From: Fragum whitleyi
Lineage: Eukaryota > Mollusca > Bivalvia > Cardiida > Cardiidae
DNA: 64,000 nt
Reading direction: 5' to 3'
Assembly: GCA_948146395.1 (NCBI GenBank)
Contig: OX411558.1
Span: 36,202,350-36,266,349, forward strand
Shown here in pieces: positions 31,845 through 42,724 of this stretch. Made by a program: the position numbers and the translations under genes. How positions within the stretch are numbered: the stretch's first letter is position 1; each line of letters starts with the position of its first letter. The notes beneath the pieces are model-generated. The model was given only the letters and a program-made list of their open reading frames with translations, searched no databases and had not been told where the DNA came from.

Positions 31845-33155
31845 AAGTTATTTCTATTGATAAATCAATTAATTTAACAATTTGCGGTATCACTGTCAAG
31901 AGTCAGACTTCGGATCATCAACTGAAAATGCCACCTGAAGATAACATGTTTCTTGTCTAGTTCCAGCTTCTTGTTTAAGTGCGCATGTCCTTTGACTTTA
32001 TTTCCTGTTTATACATTTTACTTTCACTTCGTCCTTACCGATCTCGTAAAGTCTACAAAAAGTTGTAACTTATTTATAAGCTTACTTAAACACCCCTGGG
32101 ATCTTCGCTGATCACCATTTAACATCAACCGAGACGTAACCTCAAAATGGAGCTAGATTGCATTTAAAATTTAAAGAAATGCCACCCGACCTTACCGGCT
32201 TACGTGAAAGCGCAAAACAAATTTTATCTTCATGCTACAACAGATGATTTGCTTTACTTGATGTTCGGGTTTGCCATGTAGTAAAAGTAAGTAATTGAAC
32301 CTTACGAATTTTTTACAGACCAAGTTCTTTTTAATTACCCATGATGCATTAGTGCTCTGTGTCTGTGATGATATTGTCATGATGAATTGATTGAAAATGT
32401 GAACTTGGCAAAAGCTTTACCCAGAAAATGTCCCCCAAAAAGTCCCTAGCATCGCTTAAATCTATGGTTTTCCTCCGCCCCCTGAACCCTGGCCAGGACT
32501 TTGCCCTGGACCACCGGCGGCCCTAGCGGCCCCCCGCACGTTTGATCACACTCCTAACATTGAGGGACCCTTGACAGCTATGCACTGGAGGAAAAAAGAC
32601 CGAGATGTTGACACTTTATCAGCCGATTAACGGTTTGGGAAGGGTATCCCGATTTGCATGCAATGTGGCCGATGATACTTTTTATAAACGAAAAAAACAT
32701 TTCGTCACCATGATCGCTGGAATGATTCCTTTCAATTTGCCTCAAGTGGATCGTGAATGTTTAAGATGCAGATCTAGAATTAAATAAACTAGGGTGTCTT
32801 TATATATTACCGATCGTTTTTCAAGGCTTGCTGTTTTAAATTGATCTTTGATGAAACCAGAAGCTCAACAATATTAGGTCCTTCTTCAGTTGAGCACGAT
32901 ATGGCGTCTTCTTTGCAGACGACATTTGGAGTAACTCCGCTCCACTAATACTTCCGGTTCGCGAAACGCCCCAAAAGAATCCGTCTTCACCCGAAGACTG
33001 TACACAAAACGTCTCTTAGATCTAAATGAAGAAGGCCTTAAAACATGAAATTTTAGAAAAAAAACATAAAAGAGCAAAATCTTTTCTGCTTTAAACACGT
33101 TGTTTGAATTTTGGTTTATACCTTAATGTTTTAAAGCTATTAACTCCCCCAAGCC
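31845..33155. other. Unassigned stretch with a GC-rich patch
   Basis: No gene recognised. 32468-32540 is GC-rich (CCCTGGCCAGGACTTTGCCC, GGCGGCCCTAGCGGCCCC) and unlike its surroundings, probably part of an unrecognised element. The 60-codon frame at 32605-32787 has no known domain. Confidence 0.4.
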
Positions 33156-33159
33156 GTTT

Positions 33160-33430
33160 CAGAGCTGGTTTTTGAACGTTCTATAACATTAAATGGTAGT
33201 TCAAGAACTTCCTGAAGTTCTAAATCTAGTTCGTTGACTTCTAGAACTAGCTCTTGAAATAGTTCTTGAACTTAAGATCTTGAACTTGCATGAGTTCCAG
33301 AACAAGTTCTTGAAGTTAAGGTAATAGGTCTAAAAGTTCTAGAATTAATTCTTGAACCAGTTATGGGACAGAGTTTTTGATTTGCTATTTAACGTTCTTG
33401 AACGTTCAAGAACCGGTTCCGGGGGCCTTG
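33160..33430 (-). repeat. AGTTCTTGAAC motif cluster, copy 1
   Basis: TTCTTGAAC / GTTCAAGAA-type words occur about eight to ten times in 270 bp in both orientations, ending with CGTTCTTGAACGTTCAAGAA and a GC-rich GGGGGCCTTGGCGGCC. Reverse-complemented, it aligns with 38560-38790, sharing ACTGGTTCTT..ACGTTC and GAACGTTAA segments. It is a dispersed repeat made of internal inverted motifs. Confidence 0.65.
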
Positions 33431-33759
33431 GCGGCCTGAATATCAGTTTATCACGTCCAGTCATGTTCGGTTGGCGTCCTTTAGCGCATTGTTTTTGAAA
33501 CGTGGATTGAAAACACAATGTAATCATCCGCCATTAGTCACCTTTTTTTAGCTCTCCTGAGGACAAAGCGGATCTAAGAAAAGCCTTGTCTATGCTTTAA
33601 TTGCAACAATTTTTGCACCAGTACTGTAACAACCGACCATATTTATTGCCAAAAATTATCAAGCAGGTTTTCTACTTGTTGGATACTGCGAAAAGATAAG
33701 TCGAAAGGGGGGCAAACCGTTTACAAAAAATGCTTTCACAGTTATCCCCCCTTGATAGT

Positions 33760-33925
33760 CTGGTTAGTGCTATTGCCAAGGTTCATGAGATATCTTCAAT
33801 AAGAACAGACTGAAATGACCAATGTTAGAGTTTGTCACGCCAACACCATCGCAAACACCGACATGAACCAGGCTAAGGTCATCCTATTACCTCGGGATTT
33901 CTTCGAAAACAGCCGAGCTAATAGA
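33760..33925 (+). repeat. Dispersed repeat shared with 7695-7860
   Basis: GATATCTTCAATAA, CGCCAACACCATCGC and ATTACCTCGGGATTTCTTC followed by GAAAACAGCC line up with the copy at 7695-7860. Confidence 0.55.
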
Positions 33926-34027
33926 TAAATAAATGAATAATAAAACAAGCAATGTTTTATTAAGCCTTATTTACAGGGGTGTCAAAGAGCTGGTTTGTGA
34001 GAGAAAGCGTTAGTTTAAGGAGCTCTT

Positions 34028-34078
34028 AGCGGTGGATCCAGGGTTTCTATAAAGGGGTTCGGTGTCGGTCTACAACAT
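34028..34078 (+). repeat. hAT-type terminal sequence, solo
   Basis: AGCGGTGGATCCAGGGTTTC followed by TATAAAGGGGTTCGG resembles the common CAG.GGCGGATCCAGG end of invertebrate hAT elements. A second related word, CAGGGGTGGATCTAGG, lies at 34834 in the same orientation. No matching inverted end was found. Confidence 0.4.
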
Positions 34079-34079
34079 C

Positions 34080-34141
34080 GAGTAATTAGTCCCACAGTAT
34101 CCCTATCTATAAAGATAGGAGTACTATGGGACTAATTGCTC
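34080..34141. repeat. Foldback hairpin
   Basis: GAGTAATTAGTCCCACAGTA and TACTATGGGACTAATTGCTC pair with two mismatches, and the centre CTATCTATAAAGATAG continues the stem. It is single-copy here. Confidence 0.85.
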
Positions 34142-34144
34142 AAA

Positions 34145-34855
34145 TTCTTTTTACAACAGGTATCTTTTATTTGTATAATTTCAAGTTCCTGTGGTTCGAA
34201 CACTGCAAAAGGGGGATAGTTTTCCCTTTCTAACAAAATTTTGATTAAATTTGTCCGCTAAAATGATGGGACCCCCTCTGTATTCGCCATTGTTAGTACA
34301 GCTTTGTTTGAAAAGTAAATCTTTCGATATATTCTGCGTTATTATCAACTTGCAGGGCGTTGAACTTAGCAATGGCATAATTTGGCCAATTTACTTTTGA
34401 AAATAGTGGATTCCTTCAAATATTAGTCCACAATTAACGTTAAAGCGTGTAAAAAACTGTATCCTAAGACCAAAAGGATTTACGTGCCCAAGAGGAACTC
34501 ATTTCATCGTTTGGTTACCAAAGCCTCGTAACTTCAGCTTGGACAAGCTGATAAACGAGAGTCTGGTTACACACCTACGATTCAAGCTCTCTAAGTCGGC
34601 TATCTATAGATGTAAGCAATTGTAAGTAAAAGCTGATTAACCTTAACCATAAATGCGACGACACGTTTCTTAGTTGTCACTGCCAGGGTAATAATCGTGA
34701 GTTATAACTGTATCGCAAACGGATAGGAGTGACTCCACCAGAGCTTGCAAAGGGAAGTAACTCTTGTTTAAATTAGTTCGATCTTTCCAAGTTTTATCTC
34801 TCTTGGAGTTTGAACTAGGATCACCATGTCCCAGGGGTGGATCTAGGATATTTAG
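34145..34855. other. Unassigned stretch with an H3-like remnant
   Basis: ACCAAAGCCTCGTAACTTCAG near 34518 and GCTGATAAACGAGAGTCTGG after it form a decayed H3-like hairpin. Otherwise nothing is recognised. Confidence 0.4.
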
Positions 34856-34859
34856 CTTC

Positions 34860-35800
34860 ACTAGTCGAAGGCCAGCGAGCTATTGTCATGGCTGTATGTC
34901 CGTCGTGCGTCTGTGCGTGCATGCGTTCGTAAACTTTTCTTTAAACAACTTCTCCCCCTAAACCAATGGGCGGATTTTGACGAAACTTAGCAGAAATATT
35001 CCTTGGGTGACCCTCTTTAAGTTGTTCAAGAAATTAAATTTGAATTGGTACCCAATTAGTGGCGTGGCAGGGCGGAGCATGCTTTCGCTATGAAATCTTT
35101 AAAAATCTTCCCCTTCCAAACCATTGGCCCGATTTCAATGAAACTTGACATGAAAGATCCTTAGGTGACCCTCTTCCAAAGTTGTTAAAATATGGTTTGA
35201 TCCAACAATATGGGCATGGCAGGGCGGGACATATTCTCACTACAAAACTATGAAAATATTCTCCTCCCAAGCCATTTGCCCGACTTCAAAGAAACTTGAC
35301 ATTAATGATCCTTTGGTTCAAGAAATTTGGATCGACCCCCTAAATATGGGTGTTGCCGGGCGGAGCTTATTTCCATTATGAAAAATTAAATAGTCTTCTC
35401 CTCCCAAACCATTCGCCCAATTTCAATGAAACTCGACATGTATGATCATTGGGTGACCCTCTTCTAAAGTTGTTCAAGAAATTTGGATTGGCCACCAAAA
35501 TTGGGCGTGGCAGGGCAAGGCTTATTTTCACCATAAAAACTTTAAAAATAATCTCCTCCCAAACCATTGGACCGATTTTAATGAAACTTGGCATGGATTA
35601 TCCTTGGGTGACACTATTTCAAAGTTGTTCAAGAAATTTGGATTGAACCCCCCCCCCCCCCAAATATGGGCGTGGCAGAGAAGGGCATTTTTTTCACTAT
35701 AAAAAACATTCTTCTCCCAAACCATTGGCCTGATTTCAATGAAACTTGGCATGAATGACCCTTGGGCTCTTTTCAAATGTTGTTCAAAATATTCAAGTAC
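34860..35800 (-). mobile_element. Inverse tandem-core array, about six ~155-bp units
   Basis: In plus orientation it starts GCGAGCTATTGTCATGG with a GTCCGTCGTGCGTCTGTGCG tract. Units then share CAAACCATTGGCCCGATTTC, AATGAAACTTGACATG, GGGTGACCCTCTT and ATGGGCGTGGCAGGGCGG. It is the reverse complement of the core at 30940-31840, so the two arrays form a large inverted pair about 3 kb apart. A poly-C run at 35647-35660 interrupts one unit. Open frames here are repeat artefacts. Confidence 0.85.
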
Positions 35801-35964
35801 ACGTGCAGAGCGGGGTAATATTTGTAAAAAAATCGCACTGTTTTGTAATCCTGAAAGTAGAATTGGAGTTTTTCTCTTTCTCTTTCTTTATGCTGACTAA
35901 GGTAAACATATTTATATAGGAATTATCTTATCTGTCTTTCTGTCCGTCTGTGCGAACGTCTATC

Positions 35965-36390
35965 TTTTATACGCCCATCGAAAAACGGGACGTATAATGT
36001 GATTGTCATTGGAGTCCGGCATCTTGGTGTCCGATGAGCGGGAGGACTGCTTCCGTTTTTTATCTGGAGCATAAATCTGTCACCTTGTGACCAATTCACC
36101 CTCTCCCTAAAGTTTAACAAATTGTTAATTCTTTCCTCACTGTTGTAAAAAAAGCTTTACAAGTTTGGACTATTGTCTCCATGAATCCGTGCTAATGGTC
36201 CTATATTAGAACTTGAAGTCGTCCAATTGATTTCAAACTTGGCAGATGTCTTCCTTATCATGATAACGGAGCGGCAGTGCACAAGAACCAAAACTTTGCA
36301 TAGCTCATTTACCTTAAGTTGTCCCCCTTGTTATATTTCACACTTGGACAATGGACATCCAACAGTGGAACGGGCGTATCTTGTAACAGT
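35965..36390 (-). mobile_element. Tandem-core class element with ACGGGACGTAT terminus
   Basis: A CTGTCCGTCTGTGCGAACG tract precedes ATACGCCCATCGAAAAACGG and GACGTATAATGTG, a terminal palindrome. The distal end has CGGGCGTATCTTG. A solo end of the same type is at 62885-62912 (TACGTCTCG...GACGGGCGTAT). Confidence 0.55.
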
Positions 36391-36536
36391 TTGCCACTTT
36401 TTTTTATATTGCCAACGCATTTAATCCTCGATGAATAAATTGATTTTATAGAGTCTAGGATTTTATCGTCTGGTGAAAATGAGCAATTTGACTTGCCCCT
36501 GCATTAAGGATTATATACATGTAATCATAATAAGTA

Positions 36537-36592
36537 CCACCACCACCATCAAGAACAACACAAAGAACAACACCACCACCAACAAAAACGCT
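36537..36592. repeat. CCA/AAC-rich microsatellite
   Basis: ACCACCACCACCATCAAGAA followed by CAACACCACCACCAAC is an imperfect trinucleotide tract. Confidence 0.7.
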
Positions 36593-36825
36593 CGATGGCG
36601 CTACAAAACTGTATTTCGTTCGAAAAATAATCGAACATTTCTTCAACTTCTGTACATGTGACTATACTTAACATTGGAAATAACTCTTACTTTAATCCAG
36701 ATAACTAAACCTATCAATTATTCCCCTTTAATAGTAAATGTAGAGAGTTGTTTGTTTGGATGAAGTATAACTCCACTTTAACTTTGTTTCAATCATATTG
36801 TGCAGGATGGAGTATCTAACCTTGA

Positions 36826-36893
36826 ATGTAGCCCTGCTTTCAGAATGGCAAAACGGTGCAAACAGTTTGCAAATTATACCCCGCTTTGCAAGT
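36826..36893 (+). repeat. Half-copy of foldback family H4
   Basis: AGCCCTGCTTTCAGAATGGC, AAAACGGTGCAAACAGTTTG and TATACCCCGCTTTGCAAG follow in the family order. The return arm is missing. Confidence 0.7.
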
Positions 36894-38559
36894 GTGAGAG
36901 GGTGGATCAAAATACAGTGTACTTTTATAAAAACTTTGAAATTTCCCGACGGAAATAAATGAAATTTTGTACACGTCTCAAACCATTAAATGTTGACATA
37001 ATACTCAATTTATAGGAGTCTACTTTGACTATGGTGTAAAAATCAAACATTTGATGTTCCTGACGTTTGATCTGTAATTGCCACTGATCAACATCAGTTC
37101 AATATCTTAAAGACACATTACACATTTAAGTTCACCATTTGGGATCAGATAGATATGAAAACAATACTCACACCCTAAGAACTGTTACAACGGACAAATA
37201 CCTCTGCATGAAAACATGTTATGGATTCGCAATGAAAACTGTTAAGGCGTCTGCTAAATTGTTTAAATACATATCAGTTTCTACATTGTTTGTACAACCA
37301 GAAGACATGTAGACTTTTTATATATTCCTATTTCATGCCTTAGATAATGAATTATCCTGATCGAAGTATTTTTTTTTATTGACAGTTCGGTAAAAAAGAA
37401 TTTTGAGGTAAATTTGATCGAAAAACAGTGTTTTGTCTTCTTCTTTTTGGATTTTTAGAACAGGAAGTAGAAATATTGAAAGATTTTATCTGTTTGGCGT
37501 TAAAAACCCTTAGTCTTCTCTGTAATACCCGTTATCTGAAAGGAATGTATTCTGTTTCGAAACTTATATGCATTATTTCAATATTATATTTATGTTACGA
37601 ACTCTGCCTAATTCTTTTGGTATGTTACAGTTTCTTCCCTACAGCGTTACAACCTCTGTCATTGATATTGCATACAAAAATCAAGGTTTTCTTGACGCAA
37701 GATTTTCAAAAAACACAAAAAGAAAACGCAATGAAACCCGATTTAGTCATTTACTGCGAAATACGAGGTAGATGGGGAGAAAAGTCCCAAAGCTTCATTT
37801 AGTTCGATGTATCTAAAATAACACGCTTTTCTCCTTTTAAATTTATGAAAAACAGTTTGCCTTCCTTCTTTTCAATTATATTTTCTTTGCTTTCAGGATA
37901 AGAAAGCGCTCGCAAATGTTAATTATACGAATGCCTATACATACATGGTAGTCTAATCAACATGGTAAAACTTTTACCTGCTTTAAAAGAAAGGGATCTT
38001 GTCAAGAAAGTATAGGCTTAAAATCCCCAAATCGAAATGGATAGAACATTGTTTAAATTTCTTCTACAAATTACGGTGTAACGATTGTTTCCCAGCATTT
38101 CTCCAATATGAACCTTTTGTTCAAATATATCTACATTTAGTGTTTTTAAAAATGAAAAAAATGGGGTCGTGGTGCTTATTTTATACCTAGACCCACTCAA
38201 GTGTTGTTTAAGCTACTTTTGAATTCTAAGGAAAATATAACCATGAAGTGAAATTATCTAAAAATGTATAAATCTAAGCACAAAAAGACCCTGTTTCGCA
38301 TTGTGATTGAACATTGACACTAATTTGCATTGAAGTAAAACATACGAGAATTGAAGGGAAAAAACTATATTCGGTTTATATAAAAAGTCAATCAAACCTT
38401 CCGAACTATCTCCGAAATTTATTCGTAAAAAAACAGATAGTCATGCTCTGATCTAAACTATTTTCTGAGAGGATATAACCGCCGAATTACTAGATTATTA
38501 TAGCTTTTTTTATTTTCGAAATCACAGGCCCTCCGCGAGAGCCTGGGACGCCCTACCGC

Positions 38560-38790
38560 CTCCTACCCTGCGAAAAGTGCAAGAACTGGTTCTTAGACGT
38601 TCTAGAACGTTAATTGGCCATTTCAAGAACAGTCGAAGTAGCTCTTGAACCAGTTATAGATCTAGTTCTTGAACGTTTCGTACTAAATATTGAATCACTT
38701 CTTGAATTTGAGTTCAATTACTAGTTCAAGAACATGTTATTGAACTGGCATTAATTTCTCGAGAACGTTCAAGAATAATTTCTTGAGCTA
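38560..38790 (+). repeat. AGTTCTTGAAC motif cluster, copy 2
   Basis: Words such as AGTTCTTGAACG, TTCAAGAACA and TTCTAGAACG recur about eight times in both orientations. It is the plus-strand counterpart of 33160-33430 and is nested in the 37169-39901 element. Confidence 0.65.
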
Positions 38791-38879
38791 TTTGCAGGCT
38801 GTAAAGCCAACGGCTGTATAATATAGAGTCACGTGTTATTTGAAAGTACTAAAGGGGAAACCACCTATCTAAAGTCATT

Positions 38880-39385
38880 TTAATTTCAAGGGTTGGGATA
38901 ATTTCACCAAATATCATGCCCCCTTTCCATTAATACTTCACCGCCCTGACCTTTTTTCAAAAGGAACAATGATTTCATTGGTACAATCGTTATTTAGCGT
39001 TTGTAGCAAATTAGATTGAAATTGTGCACTATATTGCGATAGCAGAGATTTTTCAATTCCCAAAATTTCAATTTTCTCGTGGTACTTGACGGACCTGGCT
39101 TAACTTCGAAAGGACCAATTTTATGCTTATTCAATCATTCTGTGAAAGCATGAAACAAATTGGACGAAAGCAGTGGACTCTACTTCTATAACGAGTTTAT
39201 TGTGATTAAATTTCCTTAATGCCCCTTTTCCTTTGACGTTTTTCGAGCTAATTTAGAACAAAAATATTCTGATGTTGGTATTATCATTATGTGAAAGTTT
39301 CAAAAAATCGGATAGAGATTGTGGACTCTTTTGGGAAACGGGCGGACGGATAGACATACGGACAGATGGGAAATAATTGCTAGAA
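38880..39385 (+). mobile_element. Tandem-core class element, degenerate
   Basis: Diverged ~170-bp units contain ATGCCCCCTTTCC / ATGCCCCTTTTCC, TGACCTTTTTTC / TGACGTTTTTCG and GTGAAAGTTTCAAAAAATCG. It ends in GGGCGGACGGATAGACATAC. It lies inside the 74-bp-TIR element. Confidence 0.55.
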
Positions 39386-40207
39386 TAGATAATAAATCTC
39401 ATCCAAATGAATAAATCAAAAGAAATGTTTTCTTTAAGAATCTGTAACCTCTATCCGTGATGTAGTTATTATATTAACATATATTATATTATATTTTTTC
39501 GATTTTTTTTATTCTTAGTTGTGATAATAGGGAGGAAAAAAATTACCAATTTATTCATTTAGAATTATTGTTTGAGATTGCATGAATTTCCAATATGAAA
39601 CGCAATCTACAAGCTTTTAATACCTTTACTTGGAAAATGACACACAGTACTTTGAAGTTTCCTTTAATCTTCAAAGTTCTTGTTATTTGCAGGATAAGAT
39701 ATGAAAGTAAATCATTATGCGGAATATCAGACTGTATAAGCTACAATTTTTTACGTTTGATGGATAAAAGATCACATTTCATTTTAAAGGCGTAGCTTTT
39801 TTGTTTTCCCTCAGTACAGAAATCGCGACTGTTTTCATTGCAAATCCTTAACATGTTTTCATGCAGAGGTAATTGTCCGTTGTAACAGTTCTTAGGGTGT
39901 GATACTTATCAAATGAACAGGCGATACATAATTTTGTTTATGGTTGAGCTGAGTATTTTGAAAAGTGCTAACTTTCAACGGAAGTTATCAATACCGTAGT
40001 GTCATATTAACGTCGTTACCATGCGCCGGTACCAATTGACTATCTCAGAAACTAATTAATGAAACGCATATTTTTCTTGTCATATCATTTTTTTCCAGCT
40101 AATACCATGACGAATTTTGTTTTTCAGAATTTTTGAATGTAAATTAATGATTTTGTCCGTCCGTCTACATGTTAACTTTCAGCATTTCATACCTACTTGT
40201 TACTGTA

Positions 40208-40438
40208 TTAACCCTTTACTGTTTAATTCCTGCTTTTTACGTGTTTGTGATTTTATGATTGAGAAAACATTGTGAAAAAAGAAGCAATTGCTTCTGACAA
40301 GCAATTTCTTCTTTTTCCACAATATTTACTACCCTACTGAATGGTTATTTTTTTTTAATCAAATCCACTTTAAATTTTCGTCTGCAAAACCTTTGAATTT
40401 GGACTGGTCCAAAATTTTGTAAAACAGGAAAGGGTTAA
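40208..40438. mobile_element. TTAA-flanked MITE, CCCTTTACTG family
   Basis: TTAA at 40208-40211 and 40435-40438 flank CCCTTTACTGTTTAA and the complement of CCCTTTCCTGTTTTA. The TTAA duplication and CCC...GGG ends fit piggyBac-like elements, but the TIR differs from the CCCTTGTCATG family. A central hairpin, 40271-40324, has GAAGCAATTGCTTCTGACAA-type arms and resembles one at 27594-27665. Confidence 0.75.
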
Positions 40439-40439
40439 A

Positions 40440-41265
40440 CGGAACAGCGAATTGTATAACCAAAAATAGTACTGATTTGCATAGGGGCCGAGTCAAACGA
40501 GTAAGATTTTAAATGAATTGTATTACTATAAAATCGAGTTTTTTTCAATATAATTAAGTTTGTCTAAGATTTTTGCTACCGTTGGATATCAAATCTGTGT
40601 ATGTTCTCTCTTTCTGCAGAAACTGTTTGACCAGATAATTGATTATTGATTTTATTCATTCTGAGATGAACCCTATATTTACATGTTAAGACCAATCAAA
40701 AAGCATTATTAAACGAAGTAGTTGGGAAATTCACGAGGAAAACTTGATGAAAAGGCGAGCAATAACGGTAAAAATCACGTGCTATTTAAGTTTAAGATGA
40801 CATGACCGTCGATATGCTAATTAGCATGTCCAAATAAGGAATAATGGACATTTCATCTGTCAAAAGTTTAGTATAAAACCACGTGTTTTTACTATATATG
40901 TTGACATTTTCTCACTATTGAACAGCCTCCATCACCCCTCGTGTTTAAGAACGGATAATGCGAAAATATTAACATTAACTAGATAGACAAAATCATTATT
41001 TTGAAATCATTTTATTTTCAAAAAATATCTTTTGGAATGGTATTAAGATGAAATTAAGATTTTACTATATACAAATCCTTTATTCAAACGCAATTTTATG
41101 TAATTGATGAAAAGGTTGGTCCATATAGAAGTCAAACGGACTATACATGTTTTCGAATGGTTGATACAGGTGATTTAATAACAGTGTAGTTTTCTTTTTA
41201 AAATCTGTGATACCAAAATTTCTGTAACGCAAGTCTACGTTACTTTTTAATCACCCTTGTACATT
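40440..41265. other. Unassigned AT-rich stretch
   Basis: No feature recognised. Confidence 0.4.
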
Positions 41266-41271
41266 TGTAGT

Positions 41272-41337
41272 TACGTGCAAAGCGGTGTATAAATTTGCAA
41301 ACTGTTTCAACCGTTTTGTCATCCTGAACGAAGGTCT
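41272..41337 (-). repeat. Half-copy of foldback family H4
   Basis: In reverse: CAGGATGACAAAACGGTTGA, AACAGTTTGCAAATTTATAC and ACCGCTTTGCACGTAAC. It directly abuts a CAGTTA-family MITE end. Confidence 0.7.
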
Positions 41338-41460
41338 TGGTATATTCTTTAGAAATTTTGGAGTGTTTTGAGCGGTTTGAGTGAATGAATGGAGCGCTAA
41401 GTGAGCGATTAAGGATGGTTTTGATTGAGATGACTGTCAATTTCACCGTGTAACTAATTG
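41338..41460 (-). mobile_element. Partial CAGTTA-family MITE
   Basis: In reverse the end reads CAATTAGTTACACGGTGAAA then TTGACAGTCATC, GCTCACTTAGCGCTCC and ATTCATTCACTC, as at 15045-15150. The distal part is replaced by the H4 half-copy. Confidence 0.65.
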
Positions 41461-41869
41461 TATTTTCACTTCACGTGGAAGAAGAAGAAGAAGCTAACTC
41501 AATTCCTTTTCATGTCGGTACGAGCCCGATTTTTAACCTATCAGAATGCATACGTTTTAAAGTTTAAAGATAGAAAGTTGTATCGCTAAATATAATATCC
41601 TTGTAAAACACTTAAAGATATAAATGTATCTATAATCTCTATTTTTGCCATTTTTAGTAAAGACTGTGGAAGAGAAGCTTTAAACTCGCGTGAGTTTATC
41701 AAACAAATATGCTTAAACAAGGTAAATTATTATAAATCTGCCAACTACTTAATGAGTATTTTATATTGAGTTTTATTAGGCTTCTATGATCGCCCATGTT
41801 CAGAATGTCTCGGGATTGTTTTCACTTAAAGAAATTAAATGTGAAGCAATACCAGTCAACCCCTTTTAA

Positions 41870-42440
41870 TTCTTTCCATTGGTGGCACCTTTCTGGATGA
41901 CACAGTAGCCTGAACACCCAAATTAACAGCTCTATAAGGATTCAAAAAAGGTATCTGAAAGAGAATGTCCTAAGCATCATTTCTATGTAGTTTGGTTCGA
42001 TTTTGACAGGCATTTTCAGAAAAGAAGATTTTTTATATTTTGCCATATGGTGCCATTTTTTGATAAAGCGACGGCCCAAGGCACCAAAGTTATCAACCTG
42101 ACCATAATTAAATGAAGGAATCGGAAAGAGTTGTCCTGAGGTTCGTTTCTGTAAAGTTTGGTTGAATTCTGACCAGTAGTTTCAGAGAAGAAGATTTTTT
42201 TTATTTTTGACCATTGGGGCCCTTATTTGGTGACTCGACATCCCGTAGAGCCCAAAGTAGCAGCCTGATCAGGATTAAGAAGGAATCTGAAAGAGAATGT
42301 CCTGAGGATCATTCCTGTGAATTCTGACCAGAATGTCCTGAGGATCATTCCTATGAATTCTGACCAGAAGTTTCAGAGAAGGAGATGTTTTAAAGAAAAA
42401 GTAAATGAACGCACGCACTCACGACGGACACTATCAAATA
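41870..42440 (+). mobile_element. Tandem-core element, ~140-bp units
   Basis: Units share GGAATCTGAAAGAGAATGTC, CCTGAGGATCATTCCTGTGA and GTTTCAGAGAAGAAGATTTT. It ends at GAACGCACGCACTCACGACG. A short exact internal duplication, GAATTCTGACCAGAATGTCC, lies near the end. The core differs from that of 30940 but the tail plan is the same. Confidence 0.65.
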
Positions 42441-42534
42441 CTACGTACTATATTTTAGTAGTCCCTTTGTTTACATGTTCGTTTAAACTGGATTTCATAC
42501 TCATTATTTTTTAAAAAAAATATCAGTCATATCG

Positions 42535-42720
42535 TTTCGGCAGGAGCACCTGACCTGGATTCCAAGTATACATCCATTCCAAGCCTCCAGCTAGTCGCTA
42601 GATTATCAACCCTACCAACTTGTAGGAGACAAATTTCTCCTTGGATATAGAGGATATAAGTGAATGTCGCCGTCGGGGTTCAAACCGGAGATTCTATGAT
42701 CGGGAGTCCGTCCATCATCG
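42535..42720 (-). repeat. tRNA-derived SINE (family S1), diverged
   Basis: In plus orientation: CGGCAGGAGCACCTGACCTG, GGATTCCAAGTATACATCC, CCAAGCCTCCAGCTAGTCGC and AACTTGTAGGAGACAAATTT, then GTCGGGGTTCAAACCGGAGA near the B box. The order is that of a reversed S1. Confidence 0.65.
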
Positions 42721-42724
42721 GAGA

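Larger units (their letters stand above)
37169..39901. mobile_element. 2.73-kb element with ~74-bp TIRs and 5-bp target duplication
   Basis: The left end CACACCCTAAGAACTGTTAC continues for about 74 bases. The right end is its reverse complement with about three or four differences. ATACT occurs directly outside both ends (37164-37168 and 39902-39906). No transposase is recognisable: the longest frame (37428-37802, 124 codons) is hydrophobic and matches nothing I know. Two other repeats are nested inside (38560-38790 and 38880-39385). A CAC terminus plus a 5-bp duplication is compatible with Transib-like elements, but the heptamer is CACACCC and not the usual CACWRTG, so the superfamily is open. 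Confidence 0.85.

Noticed and set aside
31243..31846. Overlapping open frames of 66-98 codons on both strands
   Set aside because: They are the same 155-bp repeat unit read in successive copies. Similarity between the frames follows the DNA repeat, and no domain is present.
33160..33430. Heat-shock element array
   Set aside because: GAA/TTC words are frequent, but the required regular 2-base spacing of nGAAn units is not kept, and there is no gene beside it.
34028..34850. Complete hAT element between the two GGTGGATC(C/T)AGG words
   Set aside because: Both words lie in the same orientation, so they cannot be the two ends of one TIR element.
37169..37200. Recombination signal (RSS) of a RAG-like transposon
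   Set aside because: The heptamer is CACACCC and no nonamer-like A-rich block at 12 or 23 bp spacing is convincing. Only the 5-bp duplication agrees.
37428..37802. 124-codon frame inside the 74-bp-TIR element as its transposase
   Set aside because: It has hydrophobic composition, no acidic catalytic pattern and no zinc-binding residues, so I cannot support it as a transposase.
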